The position numbers and the translations under genes are program-made. A model generated the notes under the pieces. It did no database searches. It was not told the origin of the DNA and saw only the letters and a list, made by a program, of their open reading frames with translations. From positions 51,744 to 115,743 of the forward strand of contig BBYL01000038.1 in the NCBI GenBank assembly GCA_001570385.1: a stretch of 64,000 bases of DNA, read 5' to 3'. This document shows positions 40,627 through 48,200 of the stretch, piece by piece (position 1 is the stretch's first letter; each line of letters starts with the position of its first letter). The stretch comes from Microtetraspora glauca (GTDB taxonomy: Bacteria; Actinomycetota; Actinomycetes; Streptosporangiales; Streptosporangiaceae).

Positions 40627-41922
40627 ATGGTCGACAAGATCACCTTATGGGCCGCGCGAGCCGCGCTTGCCATCTGGCTGGGGGCGGTCGCCGCCGCCGG
40701 GTACCCCACCTGGGAGTGGTGGCGGTTCGAGTCGGAACCAGGCGGGACCTTTTCAGGGTTCGATTGTGTCGGCCGCTGGGGCCACTCCTCATGGGTGGAC
40801 TGGCTTCTGACACCGGCACGGACGGACATCGGGGCGATCCTGAGCGTCTCTGAGATGTGGGCGGTTCCCGCGCTGCTGGTCGTCGGGGCGTTCCTCGCCG
40901 GTCGCGGCTGCGGCGATCCACGCGTGGCGGGGCGACGAGGGGCCGCCGCGCTCGCCCTCATGGCCGTCGCCCGGCCGCTCGCGTGGGATTACTTCGACAG
41001 CGAGGCGTGTGCCTCGGTGCCCTTGCTCAGCCGGGCCTGGTTCGCCGAGGTGGTCTGCGGCTGGGGAAACACGGAGACGGCCTTGCTGGTGGCCGCCCTG
41101 CTGGTGCTGCTCGCGTCGACGCTCACACCACGTGGTCCGCGAGCGCCGCTCCCGCGCGCGGCCGTGACCACGTCGAGTGGACAGGGCATATCGAGCGGGC
41201 CGGATAAGTCGTATCCCGACTTTTCGGGGATGTTCGCCACGTCCATGGTGTCCGTCGCCGGCATTCCCGCGCCCAGGTCGCCCGTGCCGTACGAGCACAG
41301 GGGAATGGTCTGGCGGCGGTCGGTGGCGCTCCTGATCGACTATCTGATCGTCGTCCACATCCTGGGGGCCGCCCTCGGGGGGTTGCTGTCCATGATCCCC
41401 GGTGCTTCCGGGCCCGGCCTGGAGTACGGGGTGTTCAACCGGGTCGCCTCGTGGACGCTCGACTTCGAGCCGCGTTCGCACGCGATCATGCTGGCGATCT
41501 TCCTCTATTTCTGGTCGCAGTATGTGCTGTGGGGGCGGACGCTGGGACAGCGGCTGCTCGGCCTGCGGGTCGTCCCCGCGGGCCCCATGATCACAAGGCG
41601 TGTCGTGGACGTGCTCGCGGGTTCGACCGCCGACCCGGCGGACACCACGCCGGTCGCGGCAGGTGCGGTGCCGGGGCAGGAGGGGGGACGGCGTCCGCAC
41701 GGACTGCGGGGGAGGCGGGCGGCGCTGCGCACGCTGGTCTTCCCGGTCGTCACTCTGCTGCCCGAGGTCGGGTGGGTCGTTCTGATCGCGGACGCCCTTG
41801 TGGCGTTGCTCGCTCCGGACGGCCGCGCCCTCCACGACCTCGTGGCGGGCACCGCCGTCGTACACGATCGGCGCTCGACGCCCGGACGCCTTGCTTCGCC
41901 ATCCGTCCCTGATCGTCGGTGA
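40627..41922 (+). CDS. RDD-family membrane protein
   Basis: 431 residues. The N-terminal half is a separate multi-TM unit with several Cys (DCVGRWGHSSWVDWL, GRGCGDPR, SEACASVPLL, VVCGWGN). The C-terminal half is an RDD domain: MVWRRSVALLIDYLIVVHILG (Arg and Asp of the name), WSQYVLWGRTLGQRLLGLRVV and ALLAPDGRALHDLVAGTAVVHD. It carries a soluble insertion between its TM segments. Function not known; RDD proteins may act in ion transport. Downstream is a hairpin shared with the convergent esterase gene. Confidence 0.85.
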   Translation: MVDKITLWAARAALAIWLGAVAAAGYPTWEWWRFESEPGGTFSGFDCVGRWGHSSWVDWLLTPARTDIGAILSVSEMWAVPALLVVGAFLAGRGCGDPRVAGRRGAAALALMAVARPLAWDYFDSEACASVPLLSRAWFAEVVCGWGNTETALLVAALLVLLASTLTPRGPRAPLPRAAVTTSSGQGISSGPDKSYPDFSGMFATSMVSVAGIPAPRSPVPYEHRGMVWRRSVALLIDYLIVVHILGAALGGLLSMIPGASGPGLEYGVFNRVASWTLDFEPRSHAIMLAIFLYFWSQYVLWGRTLGQRLLGLRVVPAGPMITRRVVDVLAGSTADPADTTPVAAGAVPGQEGGRRPHGLRGRRAALRTLVFPVVTLLPEVGWVVLIADALVALLAPDGRALHDLVAGTAVVHDRRSTPGRLASPSVPDRR

Positions 41923-41929
41923 CGACGGC

Positions 41930-41957
41930 CCGTACGGCGGGGTGTTCTGCCGTACGG
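41930..41957. terminator. Hairpin between convergent genes
   Basis: CCGTACGGC, 10-base loop, GCCGTACGG: a perfect 9-bp stem in the 56-bp gap between the RDD gene stop (41922) and the esterase stop (41979). It lacks a T-run, as is common in high-GC actinobacteria. It could serve both directions. Confidence 0.55.
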
Positions 41958-41978
41958 ACCGGGAGTCGCTGACCGAGG

Positions 41979-43073
41979 TCAGCCGACGGTGCAGGTGACG
42001 GCGGGCGCGCTGTTGCCGCCGCTCCAGGAACCGAGGAAGCCGAACGACGCGGTGCCGTTCGGTGCCAGGGAGCCGTTCCAGCTCACGTTCTTGGCGGTCA
42101 CGTCCGCTCCGCTCTGGGTGACCGTGCCGTTCCAGCTCTGGGTGATCTGCTGACCGCCGGTGAACGTCCACTTCACGGTCCATCCGTTGATCGCGGCGGA
42201 TCCGGAGTTCTTCACCGTGACGTCACCCTGGAAGCCGCCCGTCCACTGGTTCGTGATCGTGTAGGTCGCCGCGCAGCCCCCACTGCCCGTCGGCGTCACC
42301 GTGGGGCTGGCGCTCGGGCTCGCACTGGGACTCGGGCTCGCGCTGGGGCTCGGGCTGGGGGTGGTGCCCGAGAGCAGGGCGGCCAGCGCCGGGTACCAGC
42401 GGTCGCTCATCTTCTGGTCGCCCGAACTGTTGGGATGCACGCCGTCATAGGTGTCGGCGCTCGTGCCGAACCCGGTCCACTGGTCCACCACGACGATGGG
42501 GGACTGCGCGGTCGTCTTCCCCGCCGCCCAGCCGGGGATCGCGTTGTTCAGCGCGACGGCTCGGGCGCCGCACTCCGAGCAGGTGCTCGGGTTCATTGGA
42601 ATGATCTTCGCGACGAGGATCTTCATGTTCGGGTTGCTCGCCCGCATCTGGTCCACGAGCTTGCTGTACGCGGCGAGGATCGTGTCGGTGGGGCGGTTGT
42701 TCCAGACGTCGTTCGTGCCGAAATGCATCAGCACGATGTCCGGCTGGGTCGCGGAGAGCCAGCCGGGAAGCTGGTTCTGGTCGGCGACGTTCGTGACGAG
42801 GGCGCCACCGTGGCCCTCGTTGTCCCCGTCGTACGGCAGCGAGCACCCCTGAGGGCCGAGCGTGCCGACGAAGTCGATCGATGTGTAGCCGCTGTTCTGC
42901 AATCGGTTCCACAGGATCGATCTCCAGCAGCCGGGGGATCCGGTGATCGAGTCACCCAGCGGCATGATCCGGACCGTGGCCGCCTCGGCGGGCCCGGCGA
43001 TCAAAAAGCCGATCAGCAGGACGAGGGCGGTGAGCAGGGCACTCTTCTTCGGCATCTTCGGCATCTTCGGCAT
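41979..43073 (-). CDS. Secreted SGNH/GDSL esterase with CBM2 module
   Basis: Extracellular carbohydrate esterase, 364 residues. A signal peptide (KKSALLTALVLLIGFLIAGPAEA) follows an N-terminus of three MPK repeats (9-bp DNA repeat). The SGNH domain has block I PLGDSITGS (S42), block III HFGTNDVW and block V YDGVHPN with Asp/His. It is close to CE3-type acetylxylan esterases. A Ser/Pro linker (TPSPSPSASPSPSASPS) joins a C-terminal CBM2 (CAATYTITNQWTGGFQGDV to CTVG) with the terminal Cys pair. Predicted role: deacetylation of xylan while bound to cellulose or xylan. ATG 43073 has GGGAG seven bases upstream. Confidence 0.94.
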   Translation of the reverse strand: MPKMPKMPKKSALLTALVLLIGFLIAGPAEAATVRIMPLGDSITGSPGCWRSILWNRLQNSGYTSIDFVGTLGPQGCSLPYDGDNEGHGGALVTNVADQNQLPGWLSATQPDIVLMHFGTNDVWNNRPTDTILAAYSKLVDQMRASNPNMKILVAKIIPMNPSTCSECGARAVALNNAIPGWAAGKTTAQSPIVVVDQWTGFGTSADTYDGVHPNSSGDQKMSDRWYPALAALLSGTTPSPSPSASPSPSASPSASPTVTPTGSGGCAATYTITNQWTGGFQGDVTVKNSGSAAINGWTVKWTFTGGQQITQSWNGTVTQSGADVTAKNVSWNGSLAPNGTASFGFLGSWSGGNSAPAVTCTVG

Positions 43074-43518
43074 CGCGAACTCCCGTCGTCGGTCGGGCGC
43101 GATGGTAGGAAACCTGTGCGGATCCGCCCAGGGCCCGCTCCCGTCGCAGGCGACCGACCTGCGGCTTCCTTACGGGTGGTGTGTACGTTTCATCGGCCGT
43201 GCTCAGGCCGCACCTCTCGACCTCGTGTCTGATCTGCCGGGTCCCGGCCTCCTCGACGCACCTCGTCCATTTCATGTTCCTCGCGCCCCGGTACGCGGGC
43301 GCGCCGAGCCCCGGAACCCTGAAGACGGGATGCACAAGAGGCGCCTGAGGACGGGACGTAAGCGGCGCTGAGAACGGGACCGAGGGAGCCCCAGAGGGCG
43401 TACGGGGCTCCGCAGCGCGGTGGGACGCCGCTGGGCGGGACCGCCGCCTATGAGCATCGCCGCCGACCTAATATGCTGGCGCAACGTCAGTTTCATATCC
43501 CAGAGGGAGAACTTTGCG
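43074..43518. other. Intergenic stretch between esterase and small membrane peptide
   Basis: No convincing gene. It holds the divergent leaders of the esterase (leftward) and the 30-residue peptide (rightward), and a GGAGCCCC/GGGGCTCC inverted repeat (arms 43385-43392 and 43404-43411) that could be a terminator or attenuator. A TAATAT hexamer near 43470 is a candidate -10 box for the peptide gene. Confidence 0.5.
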
Positions 43519-43611
43519 ATGTACAAGGAATTCGCCGGCGAGGTCGTGATGTGGCTGATCCCCGTCGTCGTCCTTCTGGGACTCGCCGTCCTGATCACCA
43601 CGACGGCCTGA
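43519..43611 (+). CDS. 30-residue single-pass membrane peptide
   Basis: ATG 43519 has GGGAGA about 11 bases upstream. The product begins MYKEFAGEVVMWLIPVVVLL and ends in a short Thr-rich tail (ITTTA): a polar/acidic N-terminus then a TM helix. It is followed after about 70 bp by a clear stem-loop terminator with a T-run, and preceded by a TAATAT-like box. It therefore looks like a complete tiny transcription unit. Function unknown; possible regulator or subunit of a membrane complex. Confidence 0.6.
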   Translation: MYKEFAGEVVMWLIPVVVLLGLAVLITTTA

Positions 43612-43681
43612 CGCCAAGCGTCCAGCACTACCGGCAGTACCAGCAGTACGCCCCGAAGCAACGGGGCGGCACCCGACGAGG

Positions 43682-43709
43682 AGGCCGGACCATCGAGGTC
43701 CGGCCTTTT
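43682..43709. terminator. Intrinsic terminator
   Basis: AGGCCGGACC, loop ATCGA, GGTCCGGCCT, then a short T-run. A 10-bp GC-rich stem with T-tract is downstream of the membrane peptide. It also lies just beyond the stop of the convergent glycosidase, so it can terminate both. Confidence 0.8.
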
Positions 43710-43750
43710 CGCTGCCCGAGTCCGGGGCGTCAAGCCGACCGGGGACGAGG

Positions 43751-44740
43751 TCAGCGGCCCAGCTCGGCGATCAGCTTCCGGTACGCCGCGAAGGCCGGCT
43801 TCGGCGCGTAGTCGTCGGTCATGAGACCGAATCGGTGGAACAGGCCCGGCACGGAGCTGTCGGCGTCCCGCAGTGCGAAGTGGACGTAGCCGCCGATGTT
43901 GACCGCGGCACGGCAACCGTCGACCGCCCGGATGATCGTCTCCACCACCCACGCCTGCTGCTCCGCCGTACGCCCGGGTCCGGTGGGCCAGCCGTTCTCG
44001 GTGATGTATAGCGGCACCGCCGGATCGATGCCCGCCGGGGTGAGGCGCTCGGCGCGGTGCAGCGCGAGCAGGCCCGTGACGGTGTCGTGCAACCGGTCGG
44101 GGGAGACGGGCATGAAGACGTCCGGGAAGAAGTCCAGACCCACATAGTCGAGAGCGTCCGCGAACGCCTGCCCGCCCTCCTCGACGAGCGAGGCGACGAA
44201 GCCGGCGGCCGGGCCGAACAGCGGGGTCGTGTTGAATCCGATCTCCAGATGGTCGAAGCCCTGCCGCCGAGCCTCGTCCTTTGCCGCGAGCACGCCCTCC
44301 ACCACGGCTCGGCGGATGTTCGGGTAGTAGCCGTCCAGCGTGGGATTGCCCTCCACGTTGGGCTCCTCGGTCACCTGCAGGGTCATGGCACGGTGTCCGT
44401 GGCGACGGACGAGGTCCCGGACGAAAGCGGCGAACCCGGCGACGTCGCCGCTCCGCGACTGGAACTGGGCGACCAGGTCCAGGGCGCGCCCCTCGCCGGC
44501 GTAACGCTCGACCCGCTCAGGCGTCCGCACATGGGTGCGCGGGTCGTCGGGGTCGGTGAATCCGAGGTAGCCGCGCACCAGGAAAGGCCGCTCACCGGAC
44601 TGCAGCGACCTGAGCGCGTCGAGGATCCGCTCCGGATCGTCCGCCGGCCCCGTGGCCAGCCCTCCCGTGTCGTCGCCGGTGATCCCGCCGGGGTAGACGC
44701 CGAAGATCAGCGCATCGGGCATGTCGGAGGTCGAGGTCAT
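43751..44740 (-). CDS. Clan GH-A-like glycoside hydrolase
   Basis: 329 residues, no signal peptide, predicted cytosolic TIM barrel. Candidate acid/base Glu in LQVTEEPNVEG (after beta4) and nucleophile Glu in LYITENGWPT (beta7) match clan GH-A spacing. VGLDFFPDVF and YVHFALRDADS are barrel strands. The exact family is not clear (GH5/GH39/GH53-like). Its ATG overlaps the stop of the upstream padR gene by four bases, so enzyme and regulator are coupled. Substrate unknown. Confidence 0.75.
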   Translation of the reverse strand: MTSTSDMPDALIFGVYPGGITGDDTGGLATGPADDPERILDALRSLQSGERPFLVRGYLGFTDPDDPRTHVRTPERVERYAGEGRALDLVAQFQSRSGDVAGFAAFVRDLVRRHGHRAMTLQVTEEPNVEGNPTLDGYYPNIRRAVVEGVLAAKDEARRQGFDHLEIGFNTTPLFGPAAGFVASLVEEGGQAFADALDYVGLDFFPDVFMPVSPDRLHDTVTGLLALHRAERLTPAGIDPAVPLYITENGWPTGPGRTAEQQAWVVETIIRAVDGCRAAVNIGGYVHFALRDADSSVPGLFHRFGLMTDDYAPKPAFAAYRKLIAELGR

Positions 44741-45363
44741 GATCGGTTCCTTTCGTCGTGCCGGGATGGGACGGCCCCGCCGGTCGGCTCACCGCCGGCG
44801 GGCCAGGGCAGGGTTCCGGAGGAGACCTCGTCGGCGATGGCGTTCACCCAGCCCAGCTCGGCGCGCGCCATGTGCAACGCGTACTCGGCCTCGATGACGT
44901 GCAGGCGCGGCACGCCGCCGGACGCCAGCGCCTCCCGCAGGGTCCGCTCGTCGTCGGCGATGGCCGCGCGGAGCCGACCCGCCCGCTCGCGCAGCGCCTC
45001 CGCCGCACCCTCCTGGCCCAGCGCGCCGAGGTAGGCGACGGCGGTGAGGAAGACCGGGTACTCGCGCCGGGGATTGCGGATCTGCTCGTCAAGCCGCGCG
45101 ACGAACGCGGCGCGGCCCTCCCCGGTCAGCGCGTAGACGGTGCGGGCCGGCCGGTTCCCCTCCCGCACCCGGGCGCTCGGCGTGATCCACCCCTGTCCTT
45201 CCAATGCGGCCACCACGTCGTACAGCGAGCCGCGGTTGATCCGGACGCTGGCGTCCTTGCCGCGCTCGCGCAGCACGGCGGCCATCTCGTAGGGATGCAT
45301 GGGCCGCTCCATCAGCAGACCCATCAGGGCCACGGCCAAGGGATTGTCCGCGCTGCGTGCCAT
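44737..45363 (-). CDS. PadR-family regulator
   Basis: 208 residues. The N-terminal winged helix is classical PadR (LAVALMGLLMERPMHPYEMAAVLRERG, INRGSLYDVVAALEGQGWI, VYALTGEGRAAF). The C-terminal Vir-type helical domain (EYPVFLTAVAYLGALGQEGAAEALRERAGRL...HMARAELGWVNAIADEV) is for dimerisation. It is first in a two-gene operon with the glycosidase. Its leader contains CTGATATCAG (45373-45382), a perfect 10-bp palindrome ten bases upstream of the start, plus an ATATATCGAT run. These are plausible autoregulatory sites. Confidence 0.92.
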   Translation of the reverse strand: MARSADNPLAVALMGLLMERPMHPYEMAAVLRERGKDASVRINRGSLYDVVAALEGQGWITPSARVREGNRPARTVYALTGEGRAAFVARLDEQIRNPRREYPVFLTAVAYLGALGQEGAAEALRERAGRLRAAIADDERTLREALASGGVPRLHVIEAEYALHMARAELGWVNAIADEVSSGTLPWPAGGEPTGGAVPSRHDERNRS

Positions 45364-45882
45364 AGTCGCCTCCTGATATCAGAAACCGACTATATATCGA
45401 TGATGGCCACTGGGCCTCCGGCCGACCCGGAGCCTCGCCGAACGTCCCCGCCATCCCCGCCGTCCCCGGCGCCGTCCCTGCCTCCACCGTTCGGGCTGTC
45501 TCGCATGGCATCTGGATTTCCCCTGTTTAGGGGCGTAACAGGGACAAAACCCCGCGATCTCTGCATGTCGCCCATGTGTTCACAAAAGTGCCATGCTTGT
45601 TGACCTTGATTCGGGAGAGTTGATCATGTGATACTGCGCGCAGGGTGTCAGTGATGCGAGGGGGAATCGCATTGCCGGCGCGGCAGTAGGGGCGAGGGAA
45701 AGCGGAGGTACGAACGGGGCTGGGGAACGTCATAACGGCCTATTCGATACCAACCCACGTCAAACGCAACGGTGGCGCGTGACGTAATGCCCTCAGGGCG
45801 CCTCGACTGTCCTTTGTCGGCCAGTTGGCGGCTGCGGGTGTTGTGTGCACCGCACGTGAATTCCTGCTGGGAGAACGTCGAA
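45364..45882. other. Long leader region between padR and the terpene P450
   Basis: Divergent promoter region of 519 bp with no convincing gene. It contains TTGATT (45606-45611) and GATACT (45630-45635) with an 18-bp spacer as a candidate promoter, then an inverted repeat ATGCGA/TCGCAT (45654-45659 and 45667-45672). If that promoter is used, the P450 mRNA has a 5' leader of about 240 nt. The ribosome site GGGAGAA lies near 45869. Confidence 0.5.
45654..45672. promoter_or_regulatory. Inverted repeat downstream of the putative terpene promoter
   Basis: ATGCGA-GGGGGAA-TCGCAT, a perfect 6-bp dyad about 20 bp after the candidate -10 box GATACT. The position suits a repressor operator or a small leader hairpin controlling the P450-cyclase operon (inference). 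Confidence 0.35.
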
Positions 45883-47238
45883 ATGTCAACAGAAGTCGTC
45901 GCACCTGCCCCCGAGGCGAGGACTGTGCCCTTCTACCGCACCCTGACCCGGTACGCCCGTGACCCCGTCCGGGCCTTCGAGGAGGCGGGAAAGCAGGCCA
46001 ACGGCGAGCTCGTCCGCCTCAACATGGGCCCCTTCAAGCCCTATCTGGTGACGCATCCCGATCACGTCCAGCACGTCCTGCGCATCAACTGGTCGAACTA
46101 TGTGCGCGAGGGCATGTTCTGGGATCCGTTGAAACCCCTGCTCGGTGACGGGATCCTCTCGGACGGGACGGGCTGGCAAGAAAGCCGGAAGATCCTCCAG
46201 CCGCTGTTCACCGCCAAGTACGTGGACTCGCTCACGGAACGCATGGCGGAGATTCTCACGGAGCAGATCGAGGAGACGATCCGCCCCGGAGAGCGCTTCA
46301 ACGTCGTCACCGCGGTGTCCCAGATCGTGCACCCGACGATCGTCCGGCTCTTCTTCGGCGACAAGATCTCCCGCGATGACATCGCCCAGCTGGTCCCCGC
46401 GTACGACACCGCCGTCACCTCCAAGGCGATCCGGCTGGTCCTGCCGTTCGTCCCCGGCAAGGTTCCACTGCCCGGTGACAAGGCGTTCGAGCGCTCCGTG
46501 AAGACGATCAACGAAGTCGCGTACGCCCGGATCAGCGAGATCCGCAGCAGGGCCAATGATGATCGCGACGTCGTCTCGTTCGTCTGCCGGGCTCGGAACC
46601 ACGAGATCGGTGAGATCGGCGCGAAGAAGATCCGTGACGACATCGTCGCCATGCACGGCGCTTCCACGGAGACCTCGGCGACGGCGCTCACGTGGGTGTG
46701 GGTGGCGCTCGACGCCTACCCCGACGTCGCCGCGCGTGTCTACGAGGAGATCGACCGCGTGGTCGGGGGCGACCCGATCAGCCCGGCGCACCTGCCGGAG
46801 CTGCGGTACCTCCGGATGTTCATCAACGAGCTTCTCCGTCTCTACCCGGCGGGCTGGCTCCTGCCGCGCATGGCGGTGAAGGACGACGTCATCGGTGGGG
46901 TCAAGATCAAGGCCGGTTCGACAGTGATGATCAGCTCCTACCTGACGCACCGGCTGCCGGAGTTCTGGGATCGCCCGCTCGAATTCGACCCGGAGCGGTT
47001 CGCCCCGGAGAACGAGGAGCGGCGGAACCGGTACGCGTACTTCCCCTTCGGCGGTGGGCCGCACCAGTGCCTCGGGCAGCACCTGTTCATGATGGAGGCC
47101 CTGCTTCTCGTCGGGGGCATCCTGAGCAGGTTCCGGCCGGTCGTCCACACGTCGGTGCCGGTCACGCCACGGCTGGCCTCGTCCCTGCGGCCGAACCAGA
47201 ACTTCGAGATGACCCTCGTACCGGTCGAGCGCGCCTGA
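45883..47238 (+). CDS. Cytochrome P450 of the terpene operon
   Basis: Heme monooxygenase, 451 residues, soluble. I-helix HGASTETSATAL (258-269) with the acid/Thr pair altered to Ser-Thr-Glu-Thr-Ser, ExxR at E316-R319 (ELLRLYP), PERF-like FDPERFAPEN, heme loop FPFGGGPHQCLGQ with ligand C396. The FVCRARNH region and overall length resemble CYP102/CYP183-like bacterial P450s rather than the short CYP105 type. ATG 45883 has GGGAGAA upstream. It precedes the class I cyclase by two bases, so it likely oxidises the terpene made by the next two enzymes. No ferredoxin gene is nearby. Confidence 0.93.
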   Translation: MSTEVVAPAPEARTVPFYRTLTRYARDPVRAFEEAGKQANGELVRLNMGPFKPYLVTHPDHVQHVLRINWSNYVREGMFWDPLKPLLGDGILSDGTGWQESRKILQPLFTAKYVDSLTERMAEILTEQIEETIRPGERFNVVTAVSQIVHPTIVRLFFGDKISRDDIAQLVPAYDTAVTSKAIRLVLPFVPGKVPLPGDKAFERSVKTINEVAYARISEIRSRANDDRDVVSFVCRARNHEIGEIGAKKIRDDIVAMHGASTETSATALTWVWVALDAYPDVAARVYEEIDRVVGGDPISPAHLPELRYLRMFINELLRLYPAGWLLPRMAVKDDVIGGVKIKAGSTVMISSYLTHRLPEFWDRPLEFDPERFAPENEERRNRYAYFPFGGGPHQCLGQHLFMMEALLLVGGILSRFRPVVHTSVPVTPRLASSLRPNQNFEMTLVPVERA

Positions 47239-47240
47239 TC

Positions 47241-48200
47241 ATGCACGGGCACCACTCCAGCACGACGAAGAGTACGAGCATGTCCGCGGAACGGTTCGCG
47301 GCCGCCTCCGACATGGGGAGGATCGCCGCGCTCGCCGCGGCGGCCGGGCGCGACCTCCGCAGGTGCGCGGAGTCCTATGACGGCCTATTCGGCGGGAAAC
47401 CTTTCGACCCCGGCTTCTTCGGCTCCCTGTCCCTCGTGGGTGCGTTCGGGTCGCCCTGGGCGACGGTGGACGAATTGCGGATCGTCAACCGGGCCGCGCT
47501 GTGGGTCTTCGCCGTCGACTGGCAGATCGACGTGACGGCGACGGCCGCGCAGGACGTCGATCTGATCGTCCGTGACTGCCTGGCGGCGGTGGACGGTACG
47601 ACGGAGCCCGCCACCCCGCTCACCCGGTTCCTCGTCGACATCAGGGACGAGCTCGCGTCCGTGTCCGCCTTCGGGACCGCGCGCCCCATGTGGCGGGCGC
47701 AACTCGAACGGATGCTGACCGCCATGGCCCGCGAATGGCGCTGGAACGACGCCCGCGAGAGCGCCGGTGACGAGGAGGAGGGCGCGTCCGGCCCTGGCGG
47801 AGGCCGGGTCCTGCCGGATCTGGAGGAGTATCTGGCCAACGCCGACGGCACCGGGTCCTCCTTCGTCAACGTCTCCCACTGGATCTTCACCGGTGATCCA
47901 CGGACGGTGGGCCTCCTCGACGAGCTCATGGTGGTCGGCGCGGAGGTCCAGCGGTACCTCCGGCTGCTCAACGACCTCGCCACCTACCGCAGGGACGTCG
48001 GCTGGGGCGATGTGAACGTGCTGATGCTCGGCGTCGGCCGTACCGAGGTGTCGGAACGGATGTCAGTGCTCGCGGACCGTGCCGGAGAACTGCTCGAACC
48101 GCTGCGGGACGCGTGCCCGCGGGCGGTCGCCTATCTGGAATGCCAGGTCGGGTTCAACACGGGGTTCTACGGCGGCGCGGACTATTGGGGCGAGATGTGA
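47241..48200 (+). CDS. Class I terpene synthase (divergent motifs)
   Basis: 319-residue ionisation-type cyclase. Metal motif 1 is D93-W-Q-I-D97, a DxxxD form with Trp where DDxxD has its second Asp. Motif 2 is N244-D-L-A-T248-Y-R-R-D252, an NSE/DTE variant (Thr for Ser, Asp for Glu). Helical segments such as ALWVFAV and FVNVSHWIFTGDP, and a C-terminal FNTGFYGGADYW, support the fold. ATG 47280 (MSAERFAAAS) is an alternative start. It overlaps the class II gene by four bases. Predicted to take the bicyclic diphosphate from that partner and cyclise or hydroxylate it (inference). Confidence 0.82.
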   Translation: MHGHHSSTTKSTSMSAERFAAASDMGRIAALAAAAGRDLRRCAESYDGLFGGKPFDPGFFGSLSLVGAFGSPWATVDELRIVNRAALWVFAVDWQIDVTATAAQDVDLIVRDCLAAVDGTTEPATPLTRFLVDIRDELASVSAFGTARPMWRAQLERMLTAMAREWRWNDARESAGDEEEGASGPGGGRVLPDLEEYLANADGTGSSFVNVSHWIFTGDPRTVGLLDELMVVGAEVQRYLRLLNDLATYRRDVGWGDVNVLMLGVGRTEVSERMSVLADRAGELLEPLRDACPRAVAYLECQVGFNTGFYGGADYWGEM

